A stretch of 64,000 bases of DNA from Oceanitalea sp047302425 (GCF_047302425.1 NZ_CP154855.1:1860001-1924000), one strand, 5' to 3'. Shown: positions 49,812 through 60,153, counted from the stretch's first letter. Notes: a model not told the origin generated them from the letters alone. A program made the numbers and translations.

Positions 49812-50996
49812 ATGGACACGCAGACGACCATCAAGATCTCCCAGCCGGAGGACATCGTCGCCTACCTCCCGTACCGGCTCGGCTTCCGGCCCCGCGACTC
49901 GGTCGTCCTGCTCGCCATGTGCGGCCCGCGCAACCGCCTGGGGCTCGTCACGCGCGCCGACCTCGCCGACATCGGCCACCCGCGCGTCGGCCCGGCGCTC
50001 GTGCGGGACGTCGCGCGCCTCATGGAGGAGGAGGGGGCGCACGACGTCTTCGTCGTCCTCTACAGCGACCTGCCGCGCGCCCGGCTCGGCGCCGACCCGC
50101 TCGTGCGCGGCGCGCTCGAGCATCTGCGCACGCTGACGACCTGGGCGGAGGCTCCCGGCCCGTGGGTCGTCGGCGCCGGCACATACGGGTGCTGGGGCGA
50201 GGGGGAGGGCTGCGCACCCGCCACCCGGGACGTCGCCGAGCTCGAGGAGCGGCCGATCGTCGCAACCATGGTCCTCCACGGGCACGCCCTGGCGGACGGC
50301 CGCGAGGACCTCGGTGTCACGCGCACGAGCGACGCTGGCCGGCGCCGCGCCGCCACGCGCGCGGCGCGGGAGGGCCGGCGGCGGCTCTCCGACGTGCGGG
50401 CCCGCTGCGGCGGGGGAGCGGCGTCACCCGGCGCGGCCTTCGGGGTCCCCGGCAGCGTGCCCGCCGTCGACCAGCGCGAGATCGTCGAGTGGCGCGAGGA
50501 GGAGCGGCGCCGCTGGGAGCGCCTCGTCGCCCTCGCCGTGCGCGGCGCGGCGCTGCCCGCGGGCGAGCTCGGCCTGCTCGCCGCCGCGCTCGAGGACAAC
50601 ACCGTGCGCGACGGCGTCCTCTGCTCGGTCGTCCAACCCCTGTCCGGCCGCCTGCCGGACCGGGAGCGCACCGAGCAGATCCTCGACCTCGCCATGCTCC
50701 CCGGCGGGCCGCCGCCGGACCCCGACCGGGTCGAGCCCGCCGCCCTCGTCCTGCGGGCGCTCGCCGCGTGCGCGCCCCGTCGCTCGGGAGCACTCGCGCT
50801 GGGCCTGCTCGCCTGGATCGCGTGGTGGTGCGCCGACGGTGCCCGCGCCGACGTCCTGGCCCAGCAGGCACTGCGTGCCCGGCCCGGCGCCCGCCTCGCC
50901 GAGCTCGTCGACCAGGCCCTCGCCGCGCGGCTCCCTCCCGGGTGGGTCCGCACGCTCGACGGCGGACCGGCGGCCACCGGCCCGACGATCCGGTAG
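49812..50996 (+). CDS. DUF4192 family protein
   Basis: A 394-residue protein with the family start: ISQPEDIVAYLPYRLGFRPRDSVVLLAM, followed by an alpha/beta domain with DVFVVLYSDLP. The C-terminal half is helical and Ala/Arg-rich, ending with LLAWIAWWCADGARADVLAQQAL, the usual DUF4192 finish. Function is unknown. It is divergent from idsA. The ribosome site is poor; TGCGAT lies 6 nt before the ATG, which might be a degenerate leaderless -10. Confidence 0.85.
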   Translation: MDTQTTIKISQPEDIVAYLPYRLGFRPRDSVVLLAMCGPRNRLGLVTRADLADIGHPRVGPALVRDVARLMEEEGAHDVFVVLYSDLPRARLGADPLVRGALEHLRTLTTWAEAPGPWVVGAGTYGCWGEGEGCAPATRDVAELEERPIVATMVLHGHALADGREDLGVTRTSDAGRRRAATRAAREGRRRLSDVRARCGGGAASPGAAFGVPGSVPAVDQREIVEWREEERRRWERLVALAVRGAALPAGELGLLAAALEDNTVRDGVLCSVVQPLSGRLPDRERTEQILDLAMLPGGPPPDPDRVEPAALVLRALAACAPRRSGALALGLLAWIAWWCADGARADVLAQQALRARPGARLAELVDQALAARLPPGWVRTLDGGPAATGPTIR

Positions 50997-51057
50997 CGTC
51001 AGCGCACACGAAGCAGGCCCAGGACGTCCCGGCGGGAGCCGGAGGATGGAGTGCTGA

Positions 51058-51465
51058 ATGACAGTCGTCGTGGGCTACCTCGCCACACCGGAGGGCGAGG
51101 CGGCACTGGAGACCGGCGTCGCGGAGGCCCGCCGCCGGGACGCACGCGTCGTCGTCGTCATCTCCCGCCGCGCCCGGCAGGAGCAGCACGCCGATGTCGA
51201 CGCCGAGCTCGACGCCCTGCGCGACCGCCTCGACGACGCCGAGGTCGCCTACGACGTGCGCCAGCTCGGCCGCGGCAACGACGTCGCCACCGACCTCGTC
51301 GAGACGGCCGAGGAGACCCGCGCCGAGCTCATCGTCATCGGGCTGCGCCGTCGCTCGCCCGTCGGCAAGCTCATCCTCGGCTCCAACGCCCAGCGCATCC
51401 TCCTCGACGCGCCATGCCCGGTGCTCGCGGTCAAGCCGGCCGCGGCGGAGCGTCGCTCCTACTGA
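51058..51465 (+). CDS. Universal stress protein (UspA family)
   Basis: A 135-residue single Usp domain. It has TVVVGYLATPEGEAAL at the start and the ATP-binding pattern GLRRRSPVGKLILGSNAQRIL near the C-terminus, closing with APCPVLAV. An ATP-binding Usp is therefore likely, with roles in dormancy or stress. The ribosome site is GGAGGATGGAG, just before the ATG. It precedes the primary sigma factor on the same strand with a 168-bp gap that holds a promoter. Confidence 0.88.
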   Translation: MTVVVGYLATPEGEAALETGVAEARRRDARVVVVISRRARQEQHADVDAELDALRDRLDDAEVAYDVRQLGRGNDVATDLVETAEETRAELIVIGLRRRSPVGKLILGSNAQRILLDAPCPVLAVKPAAAERRSY

Positions 51466-51570
51466 GCGGGAATGTCCGCCGCTCCCGGGGCGTTGTGCCG
51501 GGTGACTGTCGGGTGCTGACCGACACCCGCGATCTCGCGCTGCGACATCCCGTGATCGGGTCTGGCGAGT

Positions 51571-51576
51571 TATAAT
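51571..51576 (+). promoter_or_regulatory. Candidate -10 box of sigA
   Basis: A perfect TATAAT, unusual in this GC-rich sequence, lies 58 nt upstream of the sigA GTG. No consensus -35 is present 17 bp upstream. Confidence 0.6.
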
Positions 51577-51633
51577 TGTAGGCAGCGCACCGGTCAGCAG
51601 CCGGAACCCCCATTCCCCTCCGAAAGGCTTTCT

Positions 51634-52911
<1,278 letters not shown>

Positions 52912-52917
52912 GACACC

Positions 52918-52952
52918 ACGAAGGCCCGCACCAGCACGGTGCGGGCCTTCGT
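52918..52952. terminator. Terminator between sigA and merR-like gene
   Basis: ACGAAGGCCCGCACC pairs with GGTGCGGGCCTTCGT over an AGCAC loop, 7 bp after the sigA stop and just before the convergent regulator gene. Confidence 0.85.
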
Positions 52953-52960
52953 CGTCCCTC

Positions 52961-53755
52961 CTAGCCGCGGGCGGCCTGACGGTCGGCGTTGGCGTGGATG
53001 GCGTCGCGCACGTACTGCGCCAGGCCCGGACGGATGTCCTCGTAGGTCTTCGTGAAGCGCGGGTCGCTCACGTACAGGTCACCGAGGTTGCGGTGGAAGT
53101 CCGCCGTGAGGGAGTAGAAGCGCTCGTGGATGTGCAGCCGGGCGCGCTCGGCGGCGTCCATGGCGGCCTCGCTCGTCGGCGGCTCACCCGCGTCCAGTGC
53201 GGCGACGAACGCGGCGTTGACCTCCTCGGCCTCCGCCTTGATCTCCTCCCAGTCCGCCTTCGTGTACCGGGACGTGCGTGCCTGGGACTGGTGCCACGCC
53301 TCGGTGTCGCCCCAGCGTTCCTCGGCCTCGGCCGCGTACTCGTCGCTGAAGCCGTCCCCGAACAGCTCGCGCTGCTCCTCCCGGGTGAGGTTCACTCCTG
53401 TCATCTCTCTCTCCAGTGCTCGGTCGATGGCCGTGACGAGCTCGGACAGCTCCTCCAGCCGGGACATGACCGCGGACCGCTGTCGCCGCAGGTGCTCGAG
53501 ACGGGCCGGCTGCGTCCCGTCGTCCAGCAGCTGGGCGATCTCCTCGAGGGAGAAGTCCAGCCGCCGGTAGACGACGACGTGCTGCAGCCGGGTGAGGTCC
53601 TCCTCGGTGTAGAGGCGGTAGCCCGAGTTGCTGCGCGCGCTCGGGCTGAGCAGCCCGACCGCGTCGTAGTGGTGCAGCGTGCGCACCGTGACGCCGAAGC
53701 GCTCGGCCACCTGGCCCACCGTCAGCACCGTGAGGACTCCTGTTCCGTCGGTCAT
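52961..53755 (-). CDS. MerR family regulator with TipAS-like effector domain
   Basis: 264 residues. The N-terminal MerR domain has VGQVAERFGVTVRTLHHYDAVGLLSPSARSNSGYRLYTEEDL, then a coiled-coil dimerisation helix (ALEREMTG at its end). The C-terminal domain (about 125-264) resembles TipAS, the ligand-binding antibiotic-recognition domain (DEYAAEAEERWGDTEAW, YDVRDAIHANA-like end). The ATG is preceded by a TTGACC-19 bp-CACGGT promoter with a palindrome in the spacer, typical of MerR autoregulation. It is divergent from the epoxide hydrolase gene, a possible target. Confidence 0.9.
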   Translation of the reverse strand: MTDGTGVLTVLTVGQVAERFGVTVRTLHHYDAVGLLSPSARSNSGYRLYTEEDLTRLQHVVVYRRLDFSLEEIAQLLDDGTQPARLEHLRRQRSAVMSRLEELSELVTAIDRALEREMTGVNLTREEQRELFGDGFSDEYAAEAEERWGDTEAWHQSQARTSRYTKADWEEIKAEAEEVNAAFVAALDAGEPPTSEAAMDAAERARLHIHERFYSLTADFHRNLGDLYVSDPRFTKTYEDIRPGLAQYVRDAIHANADRQAARG

Positions 53756-53762
53756 GCCCTCC

Positions 53763-53793
53763 ACCGTGCCGCCTGACGCCGCGTGAGGGTCAA
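53763..53793 (-). promoter_or_regulatory. MerR-type promoter/operator (19-bp spacer with centred palindrome)
   Basis: On the minus strand: -35 TTGACC, 19-bp spacer, -10 CACGGT, then 7 nt to the ATG. The spacer contains the near-perfect palindrome CCTCACGC-G-GCGTCAGG (one mismatch, 53772-53788). MerR regulators bind such a palindrome between an overlong -35/-10 pair and twist it for transcription. The promoter would yield a leaderless message. Confidence 0.7.
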
Positions 53794-53823
53794 GCCCATT
53801 GTGTCGGTCGGAGGACGATACGG

Positions 53824-53850
53824 ACTTGCGGCCGTGGACTGACCGCAAGT
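53824..53850 (+). promoter_or_regulatory. Inverted repeat at the -35 region of the epoxide hydrolase promoter
   Basis: ACTTGCGG and CCGCAAGT are perfect 8-bp inverted arms with an 11-bp gap, ending 5 bp before the TAGCGT -10 box of the next gene. This placement suits a repressor site. Confidence 0.5.
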
Positions 53851-53868
53851 TCCCCTAGCGTCGCGTCC

Positions 53869-55047
53869 ATGACCTCAGCAGCAGTCACCCCGTTCACCCT
53901 GCACGTGCCCGAGGCCTCGCTCACCGCGCTGCGCGGCAGGCTCCGCGACACGCGCTGGCCGGTCGAGGACGCCGGCACCGGGTGGGACCACGGCGTGCCC
54001 GTCGACTATGCCAAGGAGCTGGCCGCGTACTGGGCGGAGGACTTCGACTGGCGGGCGCAGGAGCGTGCGATCAACGCCACGCCGCAGTTCACGACGCCGG
54101 TCGACGGCCATGGCCTCCACTTCTTCCATGTCCGGTCGGAGCACGAGGGCGCCACCCCGGTGCTGCTCCTGCACGGCTGGCCCGGCGCGCCGACCGAGCT
54201 CCTGCCGATGGTGGACCCGCTCGTCGATCCAGGCGCGCACGGCGGCGAGCCGGACGAGGCGTGCCACGTCGTCGTCGCGACCATTCCCGGTTTCGGGATC
54301 TCGGGCCCGGCCGTCGGTTGGAACACCGGACGCGCGGCCGCGGCCATGGCCACCCTCATGGCGCGTCTGGGCTATGAGCGCTACGTCGTCCACGGCTACG
54401 ACACCGGCGCACTCGTCGGGCGTGCCATGGGCCTGCTCGACACCGAGCACGTCCTCGGTCTGCACCTCACCGACGTCCTCGGCGGCGAGGAGCTGGCCCA
54501 CGAGACGGCGGACCTGTCTGACCCGCTGGAGGCGCGTGCCGTCGAGAACGCCCTGCGCTACCAGTACGAGCTCGGCGGGTACGCGATGGTGCAGTCGAGC
54601 CGCCCGCAGTCCCTCGGCCTGGCCCTGACGGACTCACCGGTCGGGATGCTCGTGTGGATGGTCGAGCGCTTCATGGACTGGTCGGCCGCCACGGCGCACC
54701 CGGAGGAGGTGTTCACCAAGGACCAGATGCTCACCACTGCGAGCATCTACTGGCACTTCGCGACCATGTGGTCCTCCATGCGCTACTACAAGGAGGAGGC
54801 CGACGCCTGGGGCGCTGAGCCGGAGGTCTCGACCACCCCGTTGGCGATCGCGGCGATGCCGAAGGACATCGGTGTGCCGGTCCCGCGGCTCGTCCGCCGT
54901 GCCAACAACCTCGTCCGCTGGGAGCAGCTGAGCGACGGCGGCCACTTCGCCGGCTGGGAGCAGCCCGAGCTCGTGGCAGGCGACCTGCGTGCTGCGGTCC
55001 AGGTGCTGCGCGCCGCGTCAGCAGGGAGTACGGCGCCCGTCCCGTGA
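53869..55047 (+). CDS. Epoxide hydrolase (microsomal-type, alpha/beta hydrolase)
   Basis: 392 residues of the juvenile-hormone/microsomal epoxide hydrolase family. An N-terminal cap-extension (DTRWPVEDAGTGWDHGVP) precedes the alpha/beta core with the oxyanion motif LLHGWPGAPTE, the nucleophile Asp in VHGYDTGALVG and the general-base His in SDGGHFAGWEQPE. It converts epoxides to diols. The ATG is 7 nt after TAGCGT (leaderless). The divergent MerR regulator may control it. Confidence 0.9.
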   Translation: MTSAAVTPFTLHVPEASLTALRGRLRDTRWPVEDAGTGWDHGVPVDYAKELAAYWAEDFDWRAQERAINATPQFTTPVDGHGLHFFHVRSEHEGATPVLLLHGWPGAPTELLPMVDPLVDPGAHGGEPDEACHVVVATIPGFGISGPAVGWNTGRAAAAMATLMARLGYERYVVHGYDTGALVGRAMGLLDTEHVLGLHLTDVLGGEELAHETADLSDPLEARAVENALRYQYELGGYAMVQSSRPQSLGLALTDSPVGMLVWMVERFMDWSAATAHPEEVFTKDQMLTTASIYWHFATMWSSMRYYKEEADAWGAEPEVSTTPLAIAAMPKDIGVPVPRLVRRANNLVRWEQLSDGGHFAGWEQPELVAGDLRAAVQVLRAASAGSTAPVP

Positions 55048-55142
55048 CGGTGAGTCACCCGCTGATCCACCGCGGGTGGGCTGTCGTTCGACCCCGGCCG
55101 GGATCACCATGTGGGACACCCGACCACCGAGGAGGAGACCCG

Positions 55143-55658
55143 ATGACACCGACACCGAACGGGCGGCTGGGCGGCAGCGCCGACCACCCAGAGCTCCACC
55201 TGCAGCGGGTGTTCCAGGCACCCGTCGCGGACGTCTGGGCCAGCGTCACCGAGCCGGAGCGGACGGCGCTGTGGTTCGCCGACTGGTCCGGCGACGCCGC
55301 GCCGGGGGCGACCGTGCGGATGCGCCTGGTCCACGAGGAGGGCCAGCCGGAGAGCGACGTCCGGATCCTCGCCTGCGAGCCCCCGCACCGGCTCGAGGCG
55401 GTCGCCGAGGACGAGGCCGGGCGGTGGCACCTGGAGCTGCGCCTGACGGAGCAGGCCGACTCGACCACCCTCACCCTCGTCCACCACGTCGAACCGGGGG
55501 AGGACCTCACCACCACGGGGCCCGGGTGGGAGTACTACCTCGACCACCTCGTCGCCTCGCGCGAGGGCAGCGCACCGCCGGACTTCACCGACTACTACCC
55601 CGGGACGGCGGAGTACTACCGGGGCCTGTCGGAGCGTCCCTCTACGATCGAGGAGTGA
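55143..55658 (+). CDS. SRPBCC (AHSA1/START-like) domain protein
   Basis: 171 residues with the helix-grip fold of activator-of-Hsp90-like proteins: LQRVFQAPVADVWASVTEPERTALWFADWSGDAAPG, a long beta sheet (VRILACEPPHRLEAVAED, WHLELRLTEQADSTTLTLVHH) and a C-terminal helix (GWEYYLDHLVA). These proteins bind small hydrophobic ligands; no specific role can be given. The ATG has GGAGGAG upstream. Its stop overlaps the next gene start as GTGA. Confidence 0.82.
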   Translation: MTPTPNGRLGGSADHPELHLQRVFQAPVADVWASVTEPERTALWFADWSGDAAPGATVRMRLVHEEGQPESDVRILACEPPHRLEAVAEDEAGRWHLELRLTEQADSTTLTLVHHVEPGEDLTTTGPGWEYYLDHLVASREGSAPPDFTDYYPGTAEYYRGLSERPSTIEE

Positions 55659-56497
55659 GTCACCAGACACCGTCCACGACGCTGCCTCTCGGCCTGCGCA
55701 CCTCCGATCTCGTCACCGCCGCCGCCACCGGCATTCTCACGCTGCCGGACCCCGCCCGCCGCACCCCGCTGACGCGCTTCCTCCTGCGCTCGGCCATCGC
55801 CGGCACGACGGGCCTCGGCGTGCTGCTGAGCACCGGCGAGGGCACCGAGGTGGACCCCACGACCCGGGTCGCGCTCGCCACCGGCGCCGTCGGCATCGTG
55901 TACGGCGCCGCCGAGCTCGGCGAGGCCATGGACAGCGGGCTCCAGCGCGGGCTCGTGCGTGCCGGGGTGCGCCGCCCGCGGCTCGTCATGGCCGTGGCCG
56001 GGGCGGCCGCCGCGCTGCTCATGTCCGTCGCCGACCGGAAGGGCGACCGGGAGGAGACCGCGACGGCCCCCGAGGGCCCCTCGCTGCGCCCGCTGCCCGA
56101 GCACGTGCGCGAGCTCGTCGACGCGATCCTCTCCCAGACCGAGGACCACGACGCCCTGCGCCTGCGCGCCCAGCTCGCCGGCGCACGTGAGGAGGTGTGG
56201 GGAGAGCCCGAGGACGCCCCGCGCGTCGTGGAGCTCTCCGTGCCCGACGACGCCCCGCTCGCCGTGCCGCACTCCTTCACCTTCCCGGTCAGCGCCCGCT
56301 TCACCTCCGCCCGGGGCGTCCCGTGCACCGTCGAGGTGCTCGTGAGCGGGGGCCGGCTCGCCGCCGTCGTCGTCGACGTCGAGGCGTGGGGGCGGGTCGC
56401 GGAGTGGGACCCGGCCGACGGCGACCCCGACCCCCTCGCCGACGTCACGGTCCCGCGGCTCGAGGAGGTGACCCTCGTCGCGGAGTCACGCGGCTGA
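55655..56497 (+). CDS. Conserved hypothetical protein with hydrophobic N-terminal half
   Basis: 280 residues. The N-terminal half has three weakly hydrophobic segments (LVTAAATGILTL, SAIAGTTGLGVLLS, LVMAVAGAAAALLMSVADR) and a conserved-looking AVGIVYGAAELGEAMD. The C-terminal half is an acidic beta-rich domain (VVELSVPDDAPLAVPHSFTFPVSARF). I recognise no family. The GTG overlaps the preceding stop and also lies 6 nt after TACGAT, so it may have a leaderless promoter of its own. Confidence 0.65.
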   Translation: MSHQTPSTTLPLGLRTSDLVTAAATGILTLPDPARRTPLTRFLLRSAIAGTTGLGVLLSTGEGTEVDPTTRVALATGAVGIVYGAAELGEAMDSGLQRGLVRAGVRRPRLVMAVAGAAAALLMSVADRKGDREETATAPEGPSLRPLPEHVRELVDAILSQTEDHDALRLRAQLAGAREEVWGEPEDAPRVVELSVPDDAPLAVPHSFTFPVSARFTSARGVPCTVEVLVSGGRLAAVVVDVEAWGRVAEWDPADGDPDPLADVTVPRLEEVTLVAESRG

Positions 56498-56500
56498 GTC

Positions 56501-57487
56501 TCACACGTCCTTGCCGTAGGCGAGGGTGCGGCGCGACTCCCGGTAGCCGAGGCCGGTGTAGAGGTCCAGCGCCCGGTTCGGGTTCTCGACGTCCACGCCG
56601 AGGTCGGCGCGGTCGATGCCGTCGGACCGCAGGGCGGCCATGGTCGCCGCGAGGAGAGCCCTCGCCACGCCCGCGCGTCGCCACGGCCGGCGGACCCCGA
56701 GGAGGTCGGTCCACCCCGCCGAGTAGCCCTGCGCGGCCCAGTCCTGCTCGTAGGCCGAGGTGAGGCTGTACCCGGCAACCTCCTCGCCGTCGAGCACGAC
56801 GAAGCTCCAGCCGGGCCGGAAGTAGCGCCCGCCGACGCTCTGGCGCTCCCAGTTCTCCCGGTCCCGCGGCTCGCTGCCCCAGTGGTCGGCGAAGGCCTCG
56901 TTGTGCGCCAGGCGCACGCGCTCGCTGAGGGCGGGCTCGTAGGGCACGAGCCGCAGCCCCTCGGGGAGGGCGACGGCCGGGAGGTCGTCGTCGAGCGGGC
57001 GGGTGAGGTCGAGATACACCCGCAGTCGCCGGAACCCGGCCCGGTCGAGGAGGCGCTCGGTGGCCGTCAGCCCGTCGTCGACGTGGACGAGAACCCGCCC
57101 GGGGCCGTCCGGGCGGGCGCCGGCGATCCGCTCCCTCCCGAGCCGCTCCTGCCACGCCAGCAGCTCGCGGCCGATCCCGCGGCCTCGCCACTGCGGGTGG
57201 ACGCCGCCCCAGCAGAAGGCCCGGACCGTGCGGACGTCACCCGGGAGCACCTGGACGTGCCCGAAGGCGCGGGGGACGCCGTCGTCGTCGATCCCGAGGG
57301 TGCTGTCGCGGGCGGGGTCCTTCCACGAGCCGTCGCGCAGCTCCTCGTGGAGGTCCTCCGGGGTGTGGCGCTCGGCGGGGTCGTCGGCGGCCTCGATCGC
57401 CTGGACGAGGCCGTGCCACGCGGGCACGTCGTCGGCGGTGATGGGCCGCCAGCGCAGGCCGGCGACGGGGGAGGGGGGTGTCGTCAT
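56501..57487 (-). CDS. Double GNAT-domain acetyltransferase, paralogue 1
   Basis: 328 residues with two GNAT acetyltransferase folds in tandem, the same architecture as mycothiol synthase MshD. CoA-binding loops are VHPQWRGRGIGREL in the first domain (about 95-110) and RRPWRRAGVARALL in the second (about 270). A linker motif AHNEAFADHWGSEP is shared with two paralogues beside parE. The substrate is unknown. The ATG lies 7 nt after TACGCT (leaderless). Confidence 0.86.
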   Translation of the reverse strand: MTTPPSPVAGLRWRPITADDVPAWHGLVQAIEAADDPAERHTPEDLHEELRDGSWKDPARDSTLGIDDDGVPRAFGHVQVLPGDVRTVRAFCWGGVHPQWRGRGIGRELLAWQERLGRERIAGARPDGPGRVLVHVDDGLTATERLLDRAGFRRLRVYLDLTRPLDDDLPAVALPEGLRLVPYEPALSERVRLAHNEAFADHWGSEPRDRENWERQSVGGRYFRPGWSFVVLDGEEVAGYSLTSAYEQDWAAQGYSAGWTDLLGVRRPWRRAGVARALLAATMAALRSDGIDRADLGVDVENPNRALDLYTGLGYRESRRTLAYGKDV

Positions 57488-57525
57488 GGGGCGGAGCGTA
57501 GGACCAGCCCCGCCCGCCCGTCACG

Positions 57526-57571
57526 GGAAAAAGCGGCGGCGCCGGCACCTCGGGGGTGCCGGCGCCGCCGG
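57526..57571 (-). terminator. Intrinsic terminator of the small cysteine protein gene
   Basis: A 16-bp stem (57534-57549 with 57555-57570) is followed on the minus strand by five T residues, the most canonical rho-independent terminator in this window. Confidence 0.85.
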
Positions 57572-57589
57572 GGCTTGCGTGCGGACGCG

Positions 57590-57781
57590 TCAGCGGGCGT
57601 CGTCCTCGGTCAGTCGGTGCGTCTCGTCCTGGATGGTCGTCGCGACCCCCTCGAGCGCCTCGGCGTGCTTGCGTGCGTGGTGCGCGCAGAAGAGCAGCTC
57701 CCCCACGGGCAGTCCCACACGCACGTACGCCTGGGCGCCGCAGCGGTCGCAGCGGTCCTGTGCAGTCAGTGGGGCGGTCAT
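57590..57781 (-). CDS. Small zinc-ribbon-like protein (DUF7455 type)
   Basis: A 63-residue protein with a CDRCGAQAYVRV cysteine pair and a CAHHARKHAEAL motif, together forming a likely zinc site. Such small proteins are common next to gyrB/parE-type genes in actinobacteria and have no known function. A canonical terminator follows. Upstream sequence (TGCATACAACCACGACG region) is AT-richer than average and may hold the promoter. Confidence 0.8.
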   Translation of the reverse strand: MTAPLTAQDRCDRCGAQAYVRVGLPVGELLFCAHHARKHAEALEGVATTIQDETHRLTEDDAR

Positions 57782-57977
57782 CGTTGCGTTCACATCTGCA
57801 TACAACCACGACGACGGCGAAACCATCCCCCGCGACGGGCGCCGTTCGCTGGCAGCGGACCGGGCGGCGCCGACGGCGCCCCGGTGTGTGCTCCACGGCA
57901 CGCGCCGGCGGGGTGATCTTCCCGATGTCCGCGGGTCAGTCCGCGGATGCGGGCCCGGTCGTTCGTATGATCGCCGG

Positions 57978-60113
57978 GTGCCTCCCAAGTCGACCGCCTC
58001 CGCCGCGCAGTACACCGCCCGTCACCTCTCGGTGCTCGAGGGGCTCGAGGCGGTCCGCAAGCGGCCCGGTATGTACATCGGGTCGACCGACTCCCGCGGG
58101 CTCATGCACTGCCTGTGGGAGGTCATCGACAATGCGGTCGACGAGGCGCTCGAGGGCCACGGTGACGCGATCGCCGTCGTCCTCCACCCCGACGGCTCGG
58201 TCGAGGTCCGGGACAACGGGCGTGGCATCCCGGTCGACACCGTGGACTCGGTGGGACTGAGCGGCGTCGAGGTCGTCTTCACCAAGCTCCACGCCGGCGG
58301 CAAATTCGGCGGCAGCTCCTACGCGGCCTCCGGTGGTCTCCACGGTGTGGGCGCCTCCGTCGTCAACGCGCTGTCCGCGCGGCTGGACGTCGAGGTGGAC
58401 CGCGGCGGCAAGACCTACCGGATGACCTTCCACCGGGGCGAGCCGGGCATCTACGACGACCGTCAGGGCGCCGGCCCCGACGCGCCCTTCACGCCCTTCG
58501 TCGAGTCCAGCGAGCTCGCCGTCGTCGGCAAGACGCCCCGTACGCGCACCGGCACCCGCGTGCGCTACTGGGCCGACCCGCAGATCTTCCCCTCGACCTC
58601 CCAGTTCTCCTACGACGAGCTCGTCACCCGCGCCCGGCAGACGACCTTCCTCGTCCCGGGGCTGACCATCACCGTCCGTGACGAGCGCCGCCTGCCCGGC
58701 ACGCCCGGGGAGGACGGCCCGGTCGAGGAGGTCTTCCGGCACGACGGCGGAGTGGTCGACTTCGCCGAGTTCCTCGCCACCGACCCGGCTGTGTCCGACA
58801 TCTGGCACCTCACCGGCAGCGGGACCTTCACCGAGACGGTCCAGCAGCTCGACGCCTCCGGCCACCTGCGCCCGCAGGAGGTCGAGCGCACCTGCGAGGT
58901 CGACGTCGCGCTGCGCTGGGGGCAGGGCTACGAGACGACCGCGCGCTCCTTCGTCAACATCATCGCCACCCCCAAGGGCGGCAGCCACCTCACCGGCTTC
59001 GAGCAGGGGCTCGTACGCACGGTCCGCAAGCAGATCGAGGCCAACGCCCGCCGGCTCAAGGTCACGGCCAAGGACCCGAAGATCGAGAAGGACGACGTCC
59101 TCGCCGGGCTCACCGCCGTCGTCACGGTGCGCCTGCCCGAGCCGCAGTTCGAGGGGCAGACCAAGGAGATCCTCGGCACCGCACCGGTCCGCGGGATCGT
59201 CGCGAGCGTCGTCGACAAGCAGCTCACCGAGATCCTCACCTCCTCCAAGCGGCACGAGAAGGCCCAGGCCGCCGCGGTGCTCGAGAAGGTCGTCGGGGAG
59301 ATGCGGGCGCGCGTCCAGGCCCGCCTCACCAAGGAGATCTCCCGCCGGAAGAACGCGCTGGAGAGCTCGCGGCTGCCCGCCAAGCTCGCCGACTGCCGCA
59401 CCGACGACGTCGAGCGCTCCGAGCTGTTCATCGTCGAGGGCGACAGCGCCCTCGGCACCGCCAAGCTCGCCCGCTCGAGCGACTTCCAGGCGCTGCTGCC
59501 GATTCGCGGCAAGATCCTCAACGTCCAGAAGGCCTCCCCGGCCGACATCCTGCGCAACGCGGAGGTCGCCTCGATCATCCAGGTCATCGGTGCCGGGTCC
59601 GGGCGCACCTTCGACCTCGACGCCGCCCGCTACGGCAAGGTCATCCTCATGACCGACGCCGACGTCGACGGCGCCCACATCCGCACCCTCCTGCTCACCC
59701 TGTTCTTCCGGTACATGCGCCCGCTCGTCGAGGCCGGCCGGGTGTTCGCGGCGGTGCCGCCGCTGCACCGGGTGGAGATCGCCGGGTCCGGCGGGAAGAA
59801 GGGGGAGAAGATCTACACCTACTCCGAGGCCGAGCTCCACCAGCTGCTCCGCAAGCTGGAACGCCAGGGCAAGCGCTACAAGGAGCCCATCCAGCGGTAC
59901 AAGGGCCTCGGGGAGATGGACGCCGACCAGCTCGCCGAGACGACCATGGACCCGGCCCACCGCACCCTGCGCCGGGTGAGCATGGCCGACGCCGACGCGT
60001 TGGCGGAGGCGGAGCGCGTCTTCGAGCTGCTCATGGGCAACGACGTCGCGCCGCGCAAGGACTTCATCGTCGCCGGCGCCGCCCAGATCGACCGGGAGCG
60101 CATCGACGCCTGA
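57978..60113 (+). CDS. parE: DNA topoisomerase IV subunit B (GyrB/ParE family)
   Basis: A 711-residue type II topoisomerase ATPase subunit. The GHKL ATPase has EVIDNAVDEAL (Glu base), DNGRGIPVD, a GGKFGGSSYAASGGLHGVG ATP lid and a LTGFEQGL-type transducer region; the TOPRIM domain has FIVEGDSALGTAKL and MTDADVDGAHI, and the end is KRYKEPIQRYKGLGEM. It lacks the gyrase-specific insert. Its partner ParC is the convergent gene at the right edge. The GTG lies 6 nt after TATGAT (leaderless). Confidence 0.92.
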   Translation: MPPKSTASAAQYTARHLSVLEGLEAVRKRPGMYIGSTDSRGLMHCLWEVIDNAVDEALEGHGDAIAVVLHPDGSVEVRDNGRGIPVDTVDSVGLSGVEVVFTKLHAGGKFGGSSYAASGGLHGVGASVVNALSARLDVEVDRGGKTYRMTFHRGEPGIYDDRQGAGPDAPFTPFVESSELAVVGKTPRTRTGTRVRYWADPQIFPSTSQFSYDELVTRARQTTFLVPGLTITVRDERRLPGTPGEDGPVEEVFRHDGGVVDFAEFLATDPAVSDIWHLTGSGTFTETVQQLDASGHLRPQEVERTCEVDVALRWGQGYETTARSFVNIIATPKGGSHLTGFEQGLVRTVRKQIEANARRLKVTAKDPKIEKDDVLAGLTAVVTVRLPEPQFEGQTKEILGTAPVRGIVASVVDKQLTEILTSSKRHEKAQAAAVLEKVVGEMRARVQARLTKEISRRKNALESSRLPAKLADCRTDDVERSELFIVEGDSALGTAKLARSSDFQALLPIRGKILNVQKASPADILRNAEVASIIQVIGAGSGRTFDLDAARYGKVILMTDADVDGAHIRTLLLTLFFRYMRPLVEAGRVFAAVPPLHRVEIAGSGGKKGEKIYTYSEAELHQLLRKLERQGKRYKEPIQRYKGLGEMDADQLAETTMDPAHRTLRRVSMADADALAEAERVFELLMGNDVAPRKDFIVAGAAQIDRERIDA

Positions 60114-60153
60114 CGCGTCCGCCGCACCTCACCAGCGCACTTAGGATTCCGCT

